This document shows, piece by piece, positions 1 through 7,370 of a DNA stretch of 64,000 nt. Numbering within the stretch: position 1 is the first letter of the stretch; each line of letters opens with the position of its first letter. The position numbers and the translations under genes were made by a program. Source of the DNA: PWND01 sp964614525 (GTDB taxonomy: Bacteria > Bacteroidota > Bacteroidia > Bacteroidales > UBA7960); contig CAZTPA010000007.1 in assembly GCA_964614525.1 (NCBI GenBank), positions 5,866 through 69,865 on the forward strand, read 5' to 3'. The notes under the pieces were generated by a model. It saw only the letters and a list, made by a program, of their open reading frames with translations. It was not told where the DNA came from and did no database searches.

Positions 1-423
1 ATAGTGATTAATGAAAACAGACTGAACTCCTCTACCATAAAAGAAATACGGAAGCTTATGGTCTGGATTCCTCAAAATATTAATTTGCCGGTTGAAAATG
101 GAATTGAACTTGCACAAATGTTGAATGCAGCAAATAAACTGCCTGATATTGAAAAACTTGCGGAACAACTCGGACTGGAAAAGGAACTTATCCATAAAAA
201 TTTTTCCAAAATTAGCGGAGGGCAAAAACAAAGAATTATCATTGCTATTTGCCTGGCTTTAGACAAGGAAATAATACTAATGGACGAGCCTACTGCATCA
301 CTGGATGATGATGCAATTAATCTGCTGATAAAAACAATCCGGACATTTAAAGATAAAACCATCGTGTCTGCTTCTCATAATAATTTGTGGGTAAGTGCTG
401 CCGAAAAAACATATCAACTATGA
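1..423 (+). CDS. fetA: ABC transporter ATP-binding protein, C-terminal part (FetA/YbbL-like), cut by window edge
   Basis: ATPase subunit of an ABC exporter. The visible part has a Q-loop (WIPQN), the ABC signature SGGQKQR, Walker B with the catalytic Glu (IILMDEPTASLD) and the H-loop His (SASHNN). The Walker A P-loop is absent because the reading frame stays open to base 1, so the gene begins upstream; the GTG at base 4 is not the true start. Its stop overlaps the start of the next gene (ATGA, 420-423), which implies translational coupling with a UPF0014 permease. That pairing is the FetA-FetB iron exporter arrangement (E. coli YbbL-YbbM). The metal substrate is inferred from family only. Confidence 0.8.
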   Translation: MVINENRLNSSTIKEIRKLMVWIPQNINLPVENGIELAQMLNAANKLPDIEKLAEQLGLEKELIHKNFSKISGGQKQRIIIAICLALDKEIILMDEPTASLDDDAINLLIKTIRTFKDKTIVSASHNNLWVSAAEKTYQL

Positions 424-1259
424 ATGCTGTTATTGATATTGGTATAATAGAGCTTTTGCTGAGTTTTATAATTCTGATTCTGCCTATAGCATTTTTGCTT
501 TATTATAGAATAAAAATTGTAAAAAGCACTTTGGTAAGTATTCTCCGAATGGTTTTGCAGCTTTCCCTGGTTGCTGTTTACCTTGAATGGGTATTCGAGG
601 AAAATAGTGCCTGGCTTAATTCCTTATGGGTTCTCATAATGATAATGGTTGGGGTATATACTACCATAAAAAGGGCGTATCTGAAATTTAGGTATTTTGT
701 TTTTCCTCTTTTTATATCGGGATTAACATCAGTGGTTATAATAGATGCATTTTTTTTGGGAGCTATTATTCAATTGGATTATGTGTTTGATGCCCAGTAT
801 TTTGTTCCTATAACAGGCATGGTTTTAGGGAACGCCTTAAATCACAATATTATTGGCTTGCGCACCTATTTCAAAGAGATGTATGAGAAATCCGGTTTGT
901 TTCAGTTTTTACTTACAAATACAGGAAATAATATGAAATTAACCTTGCGACCATTCCTGTCAGAAGCTATAAAACAAGCACTAAACCCCTTGATAGCGAA
1001 TATCTCCGTGATGGGATTAATATCGTTGCCCGGCATGATGACAGGTCAATTGCTTGGCGGTAGTTCTCCTGCTGTAGCCATAAAATATCAGATTATGATT
1101 GTACTGGCAATTTTTGTTGGATGCACAATTAATCTGTTTTTAAGCATTATGATTTCAAATAGATTTGTTTTTGATGATTTTTATAATTTAAAAGAGGAAA
1201 AGATTTTTCCGGATAAAAAGAAATTAAAAACAAGAAAATCTAAAAACAATAATTCCTAA
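420..1259 (+). CDS. fetB: FetB/UPF0014 family ABC exporter permease
   Basis: Membrane subunit partnering the ATPase just upstream. The protein has about 279 residues and several hydrophobic helices. Conserved UPF0014 features include a GMVLGNALN-type segment near the middle and a SLPGMMTGQLLGG motif in the C-terminal half. The frame is open from an upstream ATG at 387, but the ATG at 420 overlaps the fetA stop as ATGA and gives the usual N-terminus, so I choose 420. The last 30 residues are strongly basic (Lys-rich) and probably cytoplasmic. Family members export iron and protect against peroxide stress; that role is inferred here. Confidence 0.8.
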   Translation: MNAVIDIGIIELLLSFIILILPIAFLLYYRIKIVKSTLVSILRMVLQLSLVAVYLEWVFEENSAWLNSLWVLIMIMVGVYTTIKRAYLKFRYFVFPLFISGLTSVVIIDAFFLGAIIQLDYVFDAQYFVPITGMVLGNALNHNIIGLRTYFKEMYEKSGLFQFLLTNTGNNMKLTLRPFLSEAIKQALNPLIANISVMGLISLPGMMTGQLLGGSSPAVAIKYQIMIVLAIFVGCTINLFLSIMISNRFVFDDFYNLKEEKIFPDKKKLKTRKSKNNNS

Positions 1260-1524
1260 AAGTTTTAAATATTGTCTCTTCTTTGTTGTCTCTTGACACA
1301 AAAGGAAAAAGTCAAGGCTGCAGACTTTTCCTAACGAATCTAAGCTTACTCCGCATAAAATTTGGAACGCCATGAAAGCACCTAATAATTGCCTGGTGGG
1401 AATAAAAATTGATTGCAAACTGATAAATGCTTGTTGTATGACCTAAAAACAGCCTGAAGTCCCTGCGCCTTTGATATACAGCTATTGGCAATAGATTAGA
1501 GCAGTAAATTAACAAATTGCAACG
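1260..1524. repeat. Non-coding interval with a degenerate dispersed sequence
   Basis: This gap lies between the convergent fetB and esterase genes. Bases 1274-1320 contain TGTCTCTTGACACAAAAGG followed by an imperfect inverted repeat (GGAAAAAGTC ... GACTTTTCC, about 1299-1330). Similar GTCTCTTGACACAAAAG sequences are, from memory, scattered between genes in many Bacteroidota genomes, so this looks like a decayed copy of a dispersed element. Two short reverse-strand frames here show no domain or usable start context, and I do not call them genes. Confidence 0.35.
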
Positions 1525-2508
1525 CTAATTATCTGTAATCAGATTAATTATTTGATTCACTGCAGACTTTGATTCTTTCAAACTGCCTATCAAAACCCAA
1601 ACATGAAACATCTTTGGATATTCAAAATATTTAAGCTTTGTATTTGTTTCTTCTACAATACTGACTAATCTTTTACAATCCGGCCACATAATGTCATGCG
1701 TTCCAATAAAAACTGAAATCTCTGGCAGGCCTGAAAAGTCTCCATAAATTGGACTTACAAGATAGTTCTCTGGATTCAATGAATCTGCATACAATTTACC
1801 TGCCATTTGAAGCCCTTTAAGACTCAGCATCTTATCTTTTTTGTCAACAATTGGTATTTCCGGCTCAGTTAATGTGATATCAAGCCATGGCGATATCATA
1901 ATGATTTTATTGGGAAGTTTAGCGTTTTTGTTTCTAAGATTTTGCACAAAACTCAGTGCTAATCCGCCGCCTGCAGAATCTCCCATTATAATAATATTTT
2001 CCGGAGAAGTTTCCGAGATTGCTTGCCGGTAAACTTCATCCATAAAAGAGAAAACATCAAAATAATTGGCATCAGGTGCCAAAGGATAATCCGGTACAAT
2101 AAAAGAAGCATTTGTTTCGCTGAGCAAAACACCAATAAATTCCCAGTGAATTTTGGAGAGATTAGCTATATATGCACCTCCATGCAGATAAATTATTACT
2201 TTGTCGGACTTAGCTGCTTTTGGACTTAAATGAAAAACATCTCTTCCTGAAATTTGACGAATAGAGATATTAGTATTTTTTTTTAGAGACCTTGGGATGT
2301 TAGCAGCATGTTGATCAAATTTATTATTCAGCAAAGATTTCTCAATATGCTTTTTTATTCCGGCAATCGTCATTCCAAATTTAATCACCTTAGATTGAAT
2401 GCTTTCAGCTTTGTCGTGTATGTAAATATTTGTTGAATCCACAGAGGCCATAGCAGAAAACTTAAACAGAATTAAAATAACAGAAACAATAATCCCGGAA
2501 ACATTCAT
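1525..2508 (-). CDS. Secreted alpha/beta hydrolase, hormone-sensitive-lipase (HSL/GDXG) family esterase
   Basis: Predicted carboxylesterase/lipase of 327 residues. It starts with a hydrophobic signal-like segment (residues 3-21), suggesting export to the periplasm. The HSL-family oxyanion motif HGGAY appears near residue 110 and the nucleophile motif GDSAGG near 176. A late Asp (THDIMWPD) and His (KMFHVW) complete the expected Ser-Asp-His triad. Length and motif order fit the GDXG lipolytic family. It stands alone, convergent with fetB and co-directional with the upstream NAD(P)-binding gene. The substrate cannot be told from sequence. Confidence 0.8.
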   Translation of the reverse strand: MNVSGIIVSVILILFKFSAMASVDSTNIYIHDKAESIQSKVIKFGMTIAGIKKHIEKSLLNNKFDQHAANIPRSLKKNTNISIRQISGRDVFHLSPKAAKSDKVIIYLHGGAYIANLSKIHWEFIGVLLSETNASFIVPDYPLAPDANYFDVFSFMDEVYRQAISETSPENIIIMGDSAGGGLALSFVQNLRNKNAKLPNKIIMISPWLDITLTEPEIPIVDKKDKMLSLKGLQMAGKLYADSLNPENYLVSPIYGDFSGLPEISVFIGTHDIMWPDCKRLVSIVEETNTKLKYFEYPKMFHVWVLIGSLKESKSAVNQIINLITDN

Positions 2509-2626
2509 TTACATTGAGTTATGAATATGCAGATTCAAAGATAATAATAAATGACAAATGTAGGATTCATTATAAAAAGGATAACTGCAAGATAGATTTT
2601 GATTAGGATTGCGAATTCATTTAAGT

Positions 2627-3292
2627 TTAATGTTGTTTTATCAATTGCTTCATCTCTTTGCGATGAAAAACCTTAAAGCCTTGATAATCTTCTTTTGCGG
2701 CGGCCAACATTGCTTTTGCCACATTATCAGATTTAATGGGTTTCATTTGAGAGGGGAGGAAAACGGACATAGGAACTATAATGTACTTGCCTATTAACTC
2801 TCCAAACCTGAATTCTTTTCTTTTGCCAAGCAGAAATGAAGGACGGAATGCAATTGCAGTTTTTACACCTATGCTTTTAATGGTATCTTCAACTTCGCCT
2901 TTTAAGCTTAGGTAGAAATTCTTGCTTTTACTGCTTGCTCCCACAGATGAAACAAAGATGAATTTTTCACATCCGGTTTCAACACAAAATTTCGCCGCAT
3001 TAACGGGGATGTCAAAATCTACTTTCCTGTATTTTTGCTTGTTGCCTTTTACCTTTTTGTTGGTTGTGCCAACAGCGCAAAAGACCACATAGCTTCCGCT
3101 TATTGCCGTTTTATAGGCTTCATCATCAGCAAAATCAATTACTTTGACACTTACTTTTGGATGTTCAGTTTCAAGAGGCCTTCTTGCAATAAGCCGTATT
3201 TCAGAATAATTATCATCATTTTTCAGCAAATTAAGCAGACGACTTCCAATCAGTCCGGTGGCACCAATTATTGTTGCAGTTTTATTTTTCAT
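2627..3292 (-). CDS. NAD(P)-binding Rossmann protein, atypical SDR (TIP30/NmrA-like)
   Basis: A 221-residue single-domain Rossmann protein. The N-terminal dinucleotide-binding motif is GATGLIG (residues 10-16), followed by an arginine-containing second strand (RLIARRP) that favours NADPH. A downstream FVSSVGASSKSKNFYLSLKG segment places Ser, Tyr and Lys much as in TIP30-like atypical short-chain dehydrogenases. There is no signal peptide, so it is cytosolic. Similar proteins are often annotated as oxidoreductases or semialdehyde-dehydrogenase-like. Reaction and substrate are unknown. It is separated from the esterase by about 120 bases. Confidence 0.75.
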   Translation of the reverse strand: MKNKTATIIGATGLIGSRLLNLLKNDDNYSEIRLIARRPLETEHPKVSVKVIDFADDEAYKTAISGSYVVFCAVGTTNKKVKGNKQKYRKVDFDIPVNAAKFCVETGCEKFIFVSSVGASSKSKNFYLSLKGEVEDTIKSIGVKTAIAFRPSFLLGKRKEFRFGELIGKYIIVPMSVFLPSQMKPIKSDNVAKAMLAAAKEDYQGFKVFHRKEMKQLIKQH

Positions 3293-3444
3293 GATACTAT
3301 CGTTTATGAATTAACAACAATTGCGGTAAAATGTTGAGAGATGAAGTTAAATTTCAACTTTTTCTTTTACCAATAAGGCTTACAAGGGTCCATTTAATTC
3401 CCTCATAATCCTGTTTTATGTTCTTAACTTCTCTAAAATCATTC

Positions 3445-3555
3445 TTTAACTTTCCACATATTTATTCCAAAAACCCGCTATATTTGATAGATATATTGAA
3501 AATTTGCGAAGGTTTTAGACTTCTTGTCTCGCTATTGCGTGGAACTGCTGTTGGC
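3445..3555 (+). repeat. Dispersed intergenic repeat, copy A
   Basis: One of four related intergenic sequences (A 3445-3555, B 4989-5100, C about 51171-51290, D about 53971-54086), all in the same orientation. A and B share TTTAACTTTCCACATATTT, a run of A with CC, and GCTATATTTGAT, then more divergent sequence ending near an ATTGCGTGG/TATGCGGGG-like segment. The core GCTATATTTGAT lies at 3477-3488 and itself resembles a -7 box (TAnnTTTG). Copies A and B flank the DUF4143 ATPase gene as direct repeats. Confidence 0.7.
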
Positions 3556-3609
3556 ATCTGTCACTAAGATTAATAAATTGCACATCACGATGAAATATTT
3601 AAGTATATA

Positions 3610-3641
3610 TTGTTAAATGTGTTGTGCATTTTGTATCTTTG
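3610..3641 (+). promoter_or_regulatory. Promoter of the DUF4143 ATPase gene
   Basis: A TTG at 3610-3612 and TATCTTTG at 3634-3641 match the Bacteroidota -33/-7 pattern (TTTG and TAnnTTTG). The predicted transcription start lies about 15 bases before the ATG at 3664. Confidence 0.55.
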
Positions 3642-3663
3642 GAAAAAATAGTTAACTAAAGCA

Positions 3664-4833
3664 ATGAAAACTCTCTATCAGAAATTTGAAACGCTTTTAC
3701 AGAATACTACAACAGATTTTAAGCGATATTTATACGAGAAAGTTTCTTGGAATAGTCGAATGATTGGGATTATTGGAGCACGTGGTGTTGGCAAAACGAC
3801 TATGGTTTTGCAATACATCAAAGAGAATTTAGACAGTAAAAAAGCCTTATACGTTTCTGCTGACGATATGTATTTTGGCGAAAACAAACTTTTTGATTTA
3901 GCTGATGATTTTTACAAAAATGCAGGAGAGTACCTGTTTATTGATGAAATACATAAGTACAGCGACTGGTCGCAAGAATTAAAGAATATTTACGATTCAT
4001 TTCCTTCTTTAAAGGTTGTCTTCACCGGCTCTTCAGTACTTGACATACTAAAAGGTTCAGCTGATTTAAGTCGCCGTGCCGTAATCTACAAATTGCAAGG
4101 ACTCTCATTTCGGGAATATTTAAAACTATTTCATAACTTTAAATATGAAGTTTACTCACTGGAGCAGATAGTCAATAACGAAGTGAAGCTAACTGATATT
4201 AAACATCCGCTACCACTGTTTAGTGACTATTTAAAACGCGGTTACTATCCTTTTGGACTTGAGAATGAACTTGATTTACGTTTAGGGCAAATTATCGTAC
4301 AAACATTGGAGACAGATATTCCGCAATATGCCAATCTCAATGTAGGAACAAGCCGTAAATTAAAGCGATTGCTTTCGATTATTGCTGAAAGTGTACCCTT
4401 TAAACCAAATTTTTCTAAAATATCAGGAATGATTGGTGTGAGTCGAAACTCATTAGACGATTATTTCTTATATATGGAAAAAGCTGGGCTTATTAGTCAG
4501 TTAAGAAATAAAACAAGTGGAATTCGCGGATTAGGTAAGGTGGATAAAGTTTATCTGGATAATACCAATATAGTTTATAATTTGGTTGGAGATAAATCTA
4601 ATATTGGAAACATTCGTGAAACCTTCTTTTTCAATCAAATGCGTCTGCATAATGAAGTAATATCCTCTGAAAAAGCTGATTTTATCATTGATGATTATAC
4701 GTTTGAAGTTGGTGGTAAAAAAAAGCAAACTGCCCAAATTGAGAAAGATGGGAAATCATTTTTAGTAAAAGATGATATTGAATTTGGATATCTTAATGTA
4801 ATACCACTTTGGGCTTTTGGGTTTAATTATTAA
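3664..4833 (+). CDS. AAA-family ATPase with DUF4143 C-terminal domain
   Basis: A 389-residue protein of the AAA_14/DUF4143 class. The Walker A motif is GARGVGKTT (residues 38-46), Walker B is YLFIDEIHK (about 91-99) and a sensor-like VVFTGSS follows. The C-terminal half fits DUF4143, including a winged-helix-like stretch (ISGMIGVSRNSLDDYFLYMEKAGLI) and a nuclease-fold-like end (FEVGGKKKQTAQIE). Such proteins are common, horizontally spread and functionally obscure in Bacteroidota. Here the gene sits alone between two direct copies of a dispersed intergenic repeat, which suggests acquisition as a cassette. Function is unknown. Confidence 0.85.
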   Translation: MKTLYQKFETLLQNTTTDFKRYLYEKVSWNSRMIGIIGARGVGKTTMVLQYIKENLDSKKALYVSADDMYFGENKLFDLADDFYKNAGEYLFIDEIHKYSDWSQELKNIYDSFPSLKVVFTGSSVLDILKGSADLSRRAVIYKLQGLSFREYLKLFHNFKYEVYSLEQIVNNEVKLTDIKHPLPLFSDYLKRGYYPFGLENELDLRLGQIIVQTLETDIPQYANLNVGTSRKLKRLLSIIAESVPFKPNFSKISGMIGVSRNSLDDYFLYMEKAGLISQLRNKTSGIRGLGKVDKVYLDNTNIVYNLVGDKSNIGNIRETFFFNQMRLHNEVISSEKADFIIDDYTFEVGGKKKQTAQIEKDGKSFLVKDDIEFGYLNVIPLWAFGFNY

Positions 4834-5151
4834 ATGTCGAAAATTAAAAATGCCAGATGGCAATATATGACTATAAATTTCCTGAACTACCCAGCGAGAA
4901 GTCCCGCTTGAAAAAATCCTATGCACTTATCGAGGGTTTTGTTTGTTTTTTTGAATGGCTTTCCCGGAAATAAGGCAAAAATTCAAATTTTAACTTTCCA
5001 CATATTTTTTTCAAAAAACCGCTATATTTGATGAATTAATTGAACATTAAAGAAGTTTTTCAGACCGCTTGCATCGCTTATGCGGGGAAATGGTTTTATC
5101 TTTAAGAATAAGAAGCACAACATACAATCAATAAACGGACTAAGACAAATA
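4834..5151 (+). other. Intergenic region with repeat copy B upstream of crcB
   Basis: No gene is supported here. The right two-thirds is repeat copy B. An upstream in-frame ATG at 5080 would extend crcB by 24 residues, but that extension lies in the repeat and lacks membrane-protein character. I looked for a fluoride riboswitch and could not convince myself of one. Confidence 0.55.
4989..5100 (+). repeat. Dispersed intergenic repeat, copy B
   Basis: Closest relative of copy A: TTTAACTTTCCACATATTT is identical and the core GCTATATTTGAT (5021-5032) is identical. The 3' part (AGAAGTTTTTCAG ... GCTTATGCGGGGA) resembles copy D. It ends about 50 bases before the crcB start, so its TATATTTG box could act as a crcB promoter. 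Confidence 0.7.
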
Positions 5152-5523
5152 ATGAAAATATTATTGGCAATCGGGGCAGGTAGTTTTATCGGAGGCGTGT
5201 TGCGTTACTTGCTTTCTCAAATCATACAGGCAAAGTTTTTCTCAACTTTTCCATTCGGGACTTTAACAGTAAATATTATAGGCTGTTTTTTCATAGGAAT
5301 GGTTTTCGGTTTGACAGAAAGGGGCAACCTGACACCAGAATGGCGACTGTTTCTTGCAACCGGACTGATTGGAGGGTTTACAACTTTTTCCGCTTTCTCA
5401 TACGAAACAGTTGCATTGCTTCGTGACGGGCAACTTTGGCACGCTTCAGCATATGTTGTTTCTAGCGTATTTATTGGATTGCTGGCAACTTTCATCGGCA
5501 TATCAATCATTAAACTTTTTTGA
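5152..5523 (+). CDS. crcB: Fluoride ion channel CrcB/Fluc
   Basis: A 123-residue, four-helix small membrane protein that exports fluoride as a dual-topology dimer. Family signatures are clear: GAGSFIGGVLRY near the N-terminus, PFGTLTVNIIGCFFIG in helix 2 (the conserved Asn of the pore) and GGFTTFSAFSYE in helix 3 (the Phe-box and Na+-binding TTFS). I start at the ATG at 5152, which gives the canonical MKILLAIG N-terminus. It is followed after 3 bases by a DUF190 gene, a frequent partner of crcB, supporting a fluoride-resistance unit. Confidence 0.92.
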   Translation: MKILLAIGAGSFIGGVLRYLLSQIIQAKFFSTFPFGTLTVNIIGCFFIGMVFGLTERGNLTPEWRLFLATGLIGGFTTFSAFSYETVALLRDGQLWHASAYVVSSVFIGLLATFIGISIIKLF

Positions 5524-5526
5524 AAA

Positions 5527-5874
5527 ATGGAAAATAATCCCAATGCTCGACTGCTTCGAATCTTCGTCGGTGAGTCCGACAAACACGGACAACAACCATT
5601 ATACGAGACAATTGTGTTTGAAGCAAAAAAACAAGGCTTGTCCGGTGCAACTGTGACAAGAGGAATAATGGGCTTCGGCGCCAACTCAAAAGTTCACACT
5701 ACAAAATTGTTCGAAATTTCGTCAGACCTTCCTTTGATAATTGAAATAGTGGACGTGGAAGACAAAATAAAAATGTTTACCCGGACAGTTGAACAATTAT
5801 TCGAGCAAACAAAATCGGGCGGAATGATTACAATTGAGAAAGCAGAAGTAATCAGATATAAGCACGGACAGTGA
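5527..5874 (+). CDS. DUF190 family protein, CrcB partner
   Basis: A 115-residue soluble protein matching DUF190: an N-terminal LLRIFVGESDKH strand-loop, a GLSGATVTRGIMGFG motif in the middle and an IEIVDVEDKI segment that gives the PII-like ferredoxin fold. Three bases separate it from crcB, so the two are co-transcribed. DUF190 proteins are repeatedly encoded beside crcB and are thought to modulate or accompany the fluoride channel. The biochemical role is not established. Confidence 0.88.
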   Translation: MENNPNARLLRIFVGESDKHGQQPLYETIVFEAKKQGLSGATVTRGIMGFGANSKVHTTKLFEISSDLPLIIEIVDVEDKIKMFTRTVEQLFEQTKSGGMITIEKAEVIRYKHGQ

Positions 5875-5950
5875 TTCGGACTGCAGCCAAAACGCCGGAG
5901 AAACAGTTTTGCTTTGAAAAAATGCAGATTAAAAGGAAGGATAAAATAAT

Positions 5951-6003
5951 TATCTTTGGTCTATAAAACAAAGAACCCGGCTTCATCACCAACGAAAAAC
6001 CGG
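5951..6003 (+). promoter_or_regulatory. Promoter and hairpin in the leader of the amidohydrolase
   Basis: TATCTTTG at 5951-5958 matches a -7 box. It is followed by a CCCGG ... CCGGG stem with a 19-base loop, in the 168-base leader before the ATG at 6119. The hairpin may be a leader structure or chance. Confidence 0.35.
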
Positions 6004-6118
6004 GAGAGGAATAAGGGGTCTGTATTACAAAAACTCTGAATAAATGCATAAGTATTTGCTCTCTGTAATTACAAAATCATAAGCAGCGATAAATTTTGAA
6101 CTATCAAAAACATTAGAA

Positions 6119-7315
6119 ATGAGCTTAAAAGATAAAATAAATGCTGTTGTATCAGAAGTATTTGATGAAATTGTTTCAATAAGACGGCATCTTCATGCAA
6201 ATCCTGAGTTATCAATGTATGAGCTTGAAACTGCGGAATTTATATCTAAAAAACTCGAAGAATATGGCATTACCTATGAAAAAGGAATTGCAAAAACCGG
6301 TATTGTAGGCCTTATTAAAGGACGGAATCCTGATAAGAAAATAGTAGCATTACGCGCTGATATGGATGCATTGCCAATTCAGGAGACAAACAAGATTGAA
6401 TATTCCAGTAAAAATCCCGGTGTGATGCATGCTTGTGGACATGATGTGCATATGGCTTGTTTAATAGGAACAGCAAAAGTTTTGCAAAGCATGAAAAATG
6501 ATATTGAAGGAAGTGTAAAGCTTATATTTCAACCATCCGAAGAAACTTATCCTGGTGGTGCAATAATGATGATAAATGATGGTGTGCTGGAAAATCCCGC
6601 TCCGGAAGTAATTTTTGGGCAACATGTATTTCCCGGTTTAGACGCAGGACAGGTAGGTGTGAAATCCGGCAAATATATGGCAAGCACTGATGAGGTTTAC
6701 CTCACTGTTAAAGGGAAGGGCGGGCATGCCGCAACTCCGCACCTAAATATAGATCCGGTGCTTATAGCTTCTCATGTTGTAGTTGCACTGCAACAGATTG
6801 TTAGCAGATTTTCTAAACCCTATATGCCAAGCGTTTTGTCTTTTGGAAAAATTATTGGAGAAGGCAGAAATAATATTATTCCTGATGAAGTTAAGCTGGA
6901 TGGAACTTTCCGGACTTTTAACGAAGAATGGAGATTAGAGGCTCATGAGAAAATTTCCGAGATTGCAAAAGGAGTAGCACAAAGCATGGGTGGAGACTGT
7001 GATGTGAGAATAGAAAAAGGATATCCATTCCTGGTAAATGATATAAATGTTGTTGATGATTTTACAGGCTTTGCTGTGGAGTTCCTGGGAGAAGAAAATG
7101 TTAAAGAGCTTGATCTTGCTATGACTGCCGAAGATTTTGCATATTTTTCACATGCAATTCCTTCGTGTTTCTACAGATTAGGCATTAGAAACGAAAGCAA
7201 AAATATTATATCTAACCTGCATACCTCAACTTTTAATGTTGACGAGAGTTCGCTTAAAACAGGGGTTGGTTTAATGTCTTATATTACCCTTAAATATTTA
7301 GAAAAACAGCAATAA
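6119..7315 (+). CDS. M20D family metallo-amidohydrolase (N-acyl amino acid / hippurate hydrolase type)
   Basis: A 398-residue cytosolic zinc or manganese amidohydrolase that removes acyl groups from N-acyl amino acids or related amides. M20D motifs are in order: RRHLHANPELS at the N-terminus, ALRADMDALPIQE, the metal-binding MHACGHDVHMA (Cys/His ligands) and FQPSEE with the catalytic Glu. The dimerisation insert begins at KGKGGHAATPH, and a late MTAEDFAYF segment supplies the last metal ligand region. Length and motif spacing are normal. The natural substrate cannot be assigned. The gene is single and converges with dsbD. Confidence 0.88.
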   Translation: MSLKDKINAVVSEVFDEIVSIRRHLHANPELSMYELETAEFISKKLEEYGITYEKGIAKTGIVGLIKGRNPDKKIVALRADMDALPIQETNKIEYSSKNPGVMHACGHDVHMACLIGTAKVLQSMKNDIEGSVKLIFQPSEETYPGGAIMMINDGVLENPAPEVIFGQHVFPGLDAGQVGVKSGKYMASTDEVYLTVKGKGGHAATPHLNIDPVLIASHVVVALQQIVSRFSKPYMPSVLSFGKIIGEGRNNIIPDEVKLDGTFRTFNEEWRLEAHEKISEIAKGVAQSMGGDCDVRIEKGYPFLVNDINVVDDFTGFAVEFLGEENVKELDLAMTAEDFAYFSHAIPSCFYRLGIRNESKNIISNLHTSTFNVDESSLKTGVGLMSYITLKYLEKQQ

Positions 7316-7336
7316 TCTTTCTAAAATTATTGCTGT
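7306..7336. terminator. Hairpin between convergent amidohydrolase and dsbD
   Basis: A perfect 11-bp inverted repeat, ACAGCAATAAT ... ATTATTGCTGT with a 9-base loop. It includes the last codons of the amidohydrolase and lies just past the dsbD stop. No clean T-run follows, so termination is likely but not certain. Confidence 0.4.
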
Positions 7337-7370
7337 ATATAGAAATGCTTAATTAATAAAGGAATTCTTA

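Larger units (their letters stand above)
3293..3663. other. Intergenic region with dispersed repeat copy A and a promoter
   Basis: No gene is supported in these 371 bases between two divergent genes. They contain repeat copy A (listed separately) and, near the right end, a good Bacteroidota-type promoter for the DUF4143 ATPase. Confidence 0.6.

Noticed and set aside
1224..1515. Reverse-strand open frames between fetB and the esterase
   Set aside because: No domain, odd composition and partial overlap with fetB; the region looks like a decayed repeat.
5040..5151. Fluoride riboswitch before crcB
   Set aside because: I could not find the conserved GGNGAUGG-type start or the pseudoknot pairing; the sequence is explained by repeat copy B.
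5217..5684. 155-codon frame antisense to crcB and the DUF190 gene
   Set aside because: It is the complement of two well-supported genes and has no signal, domain or promoter.
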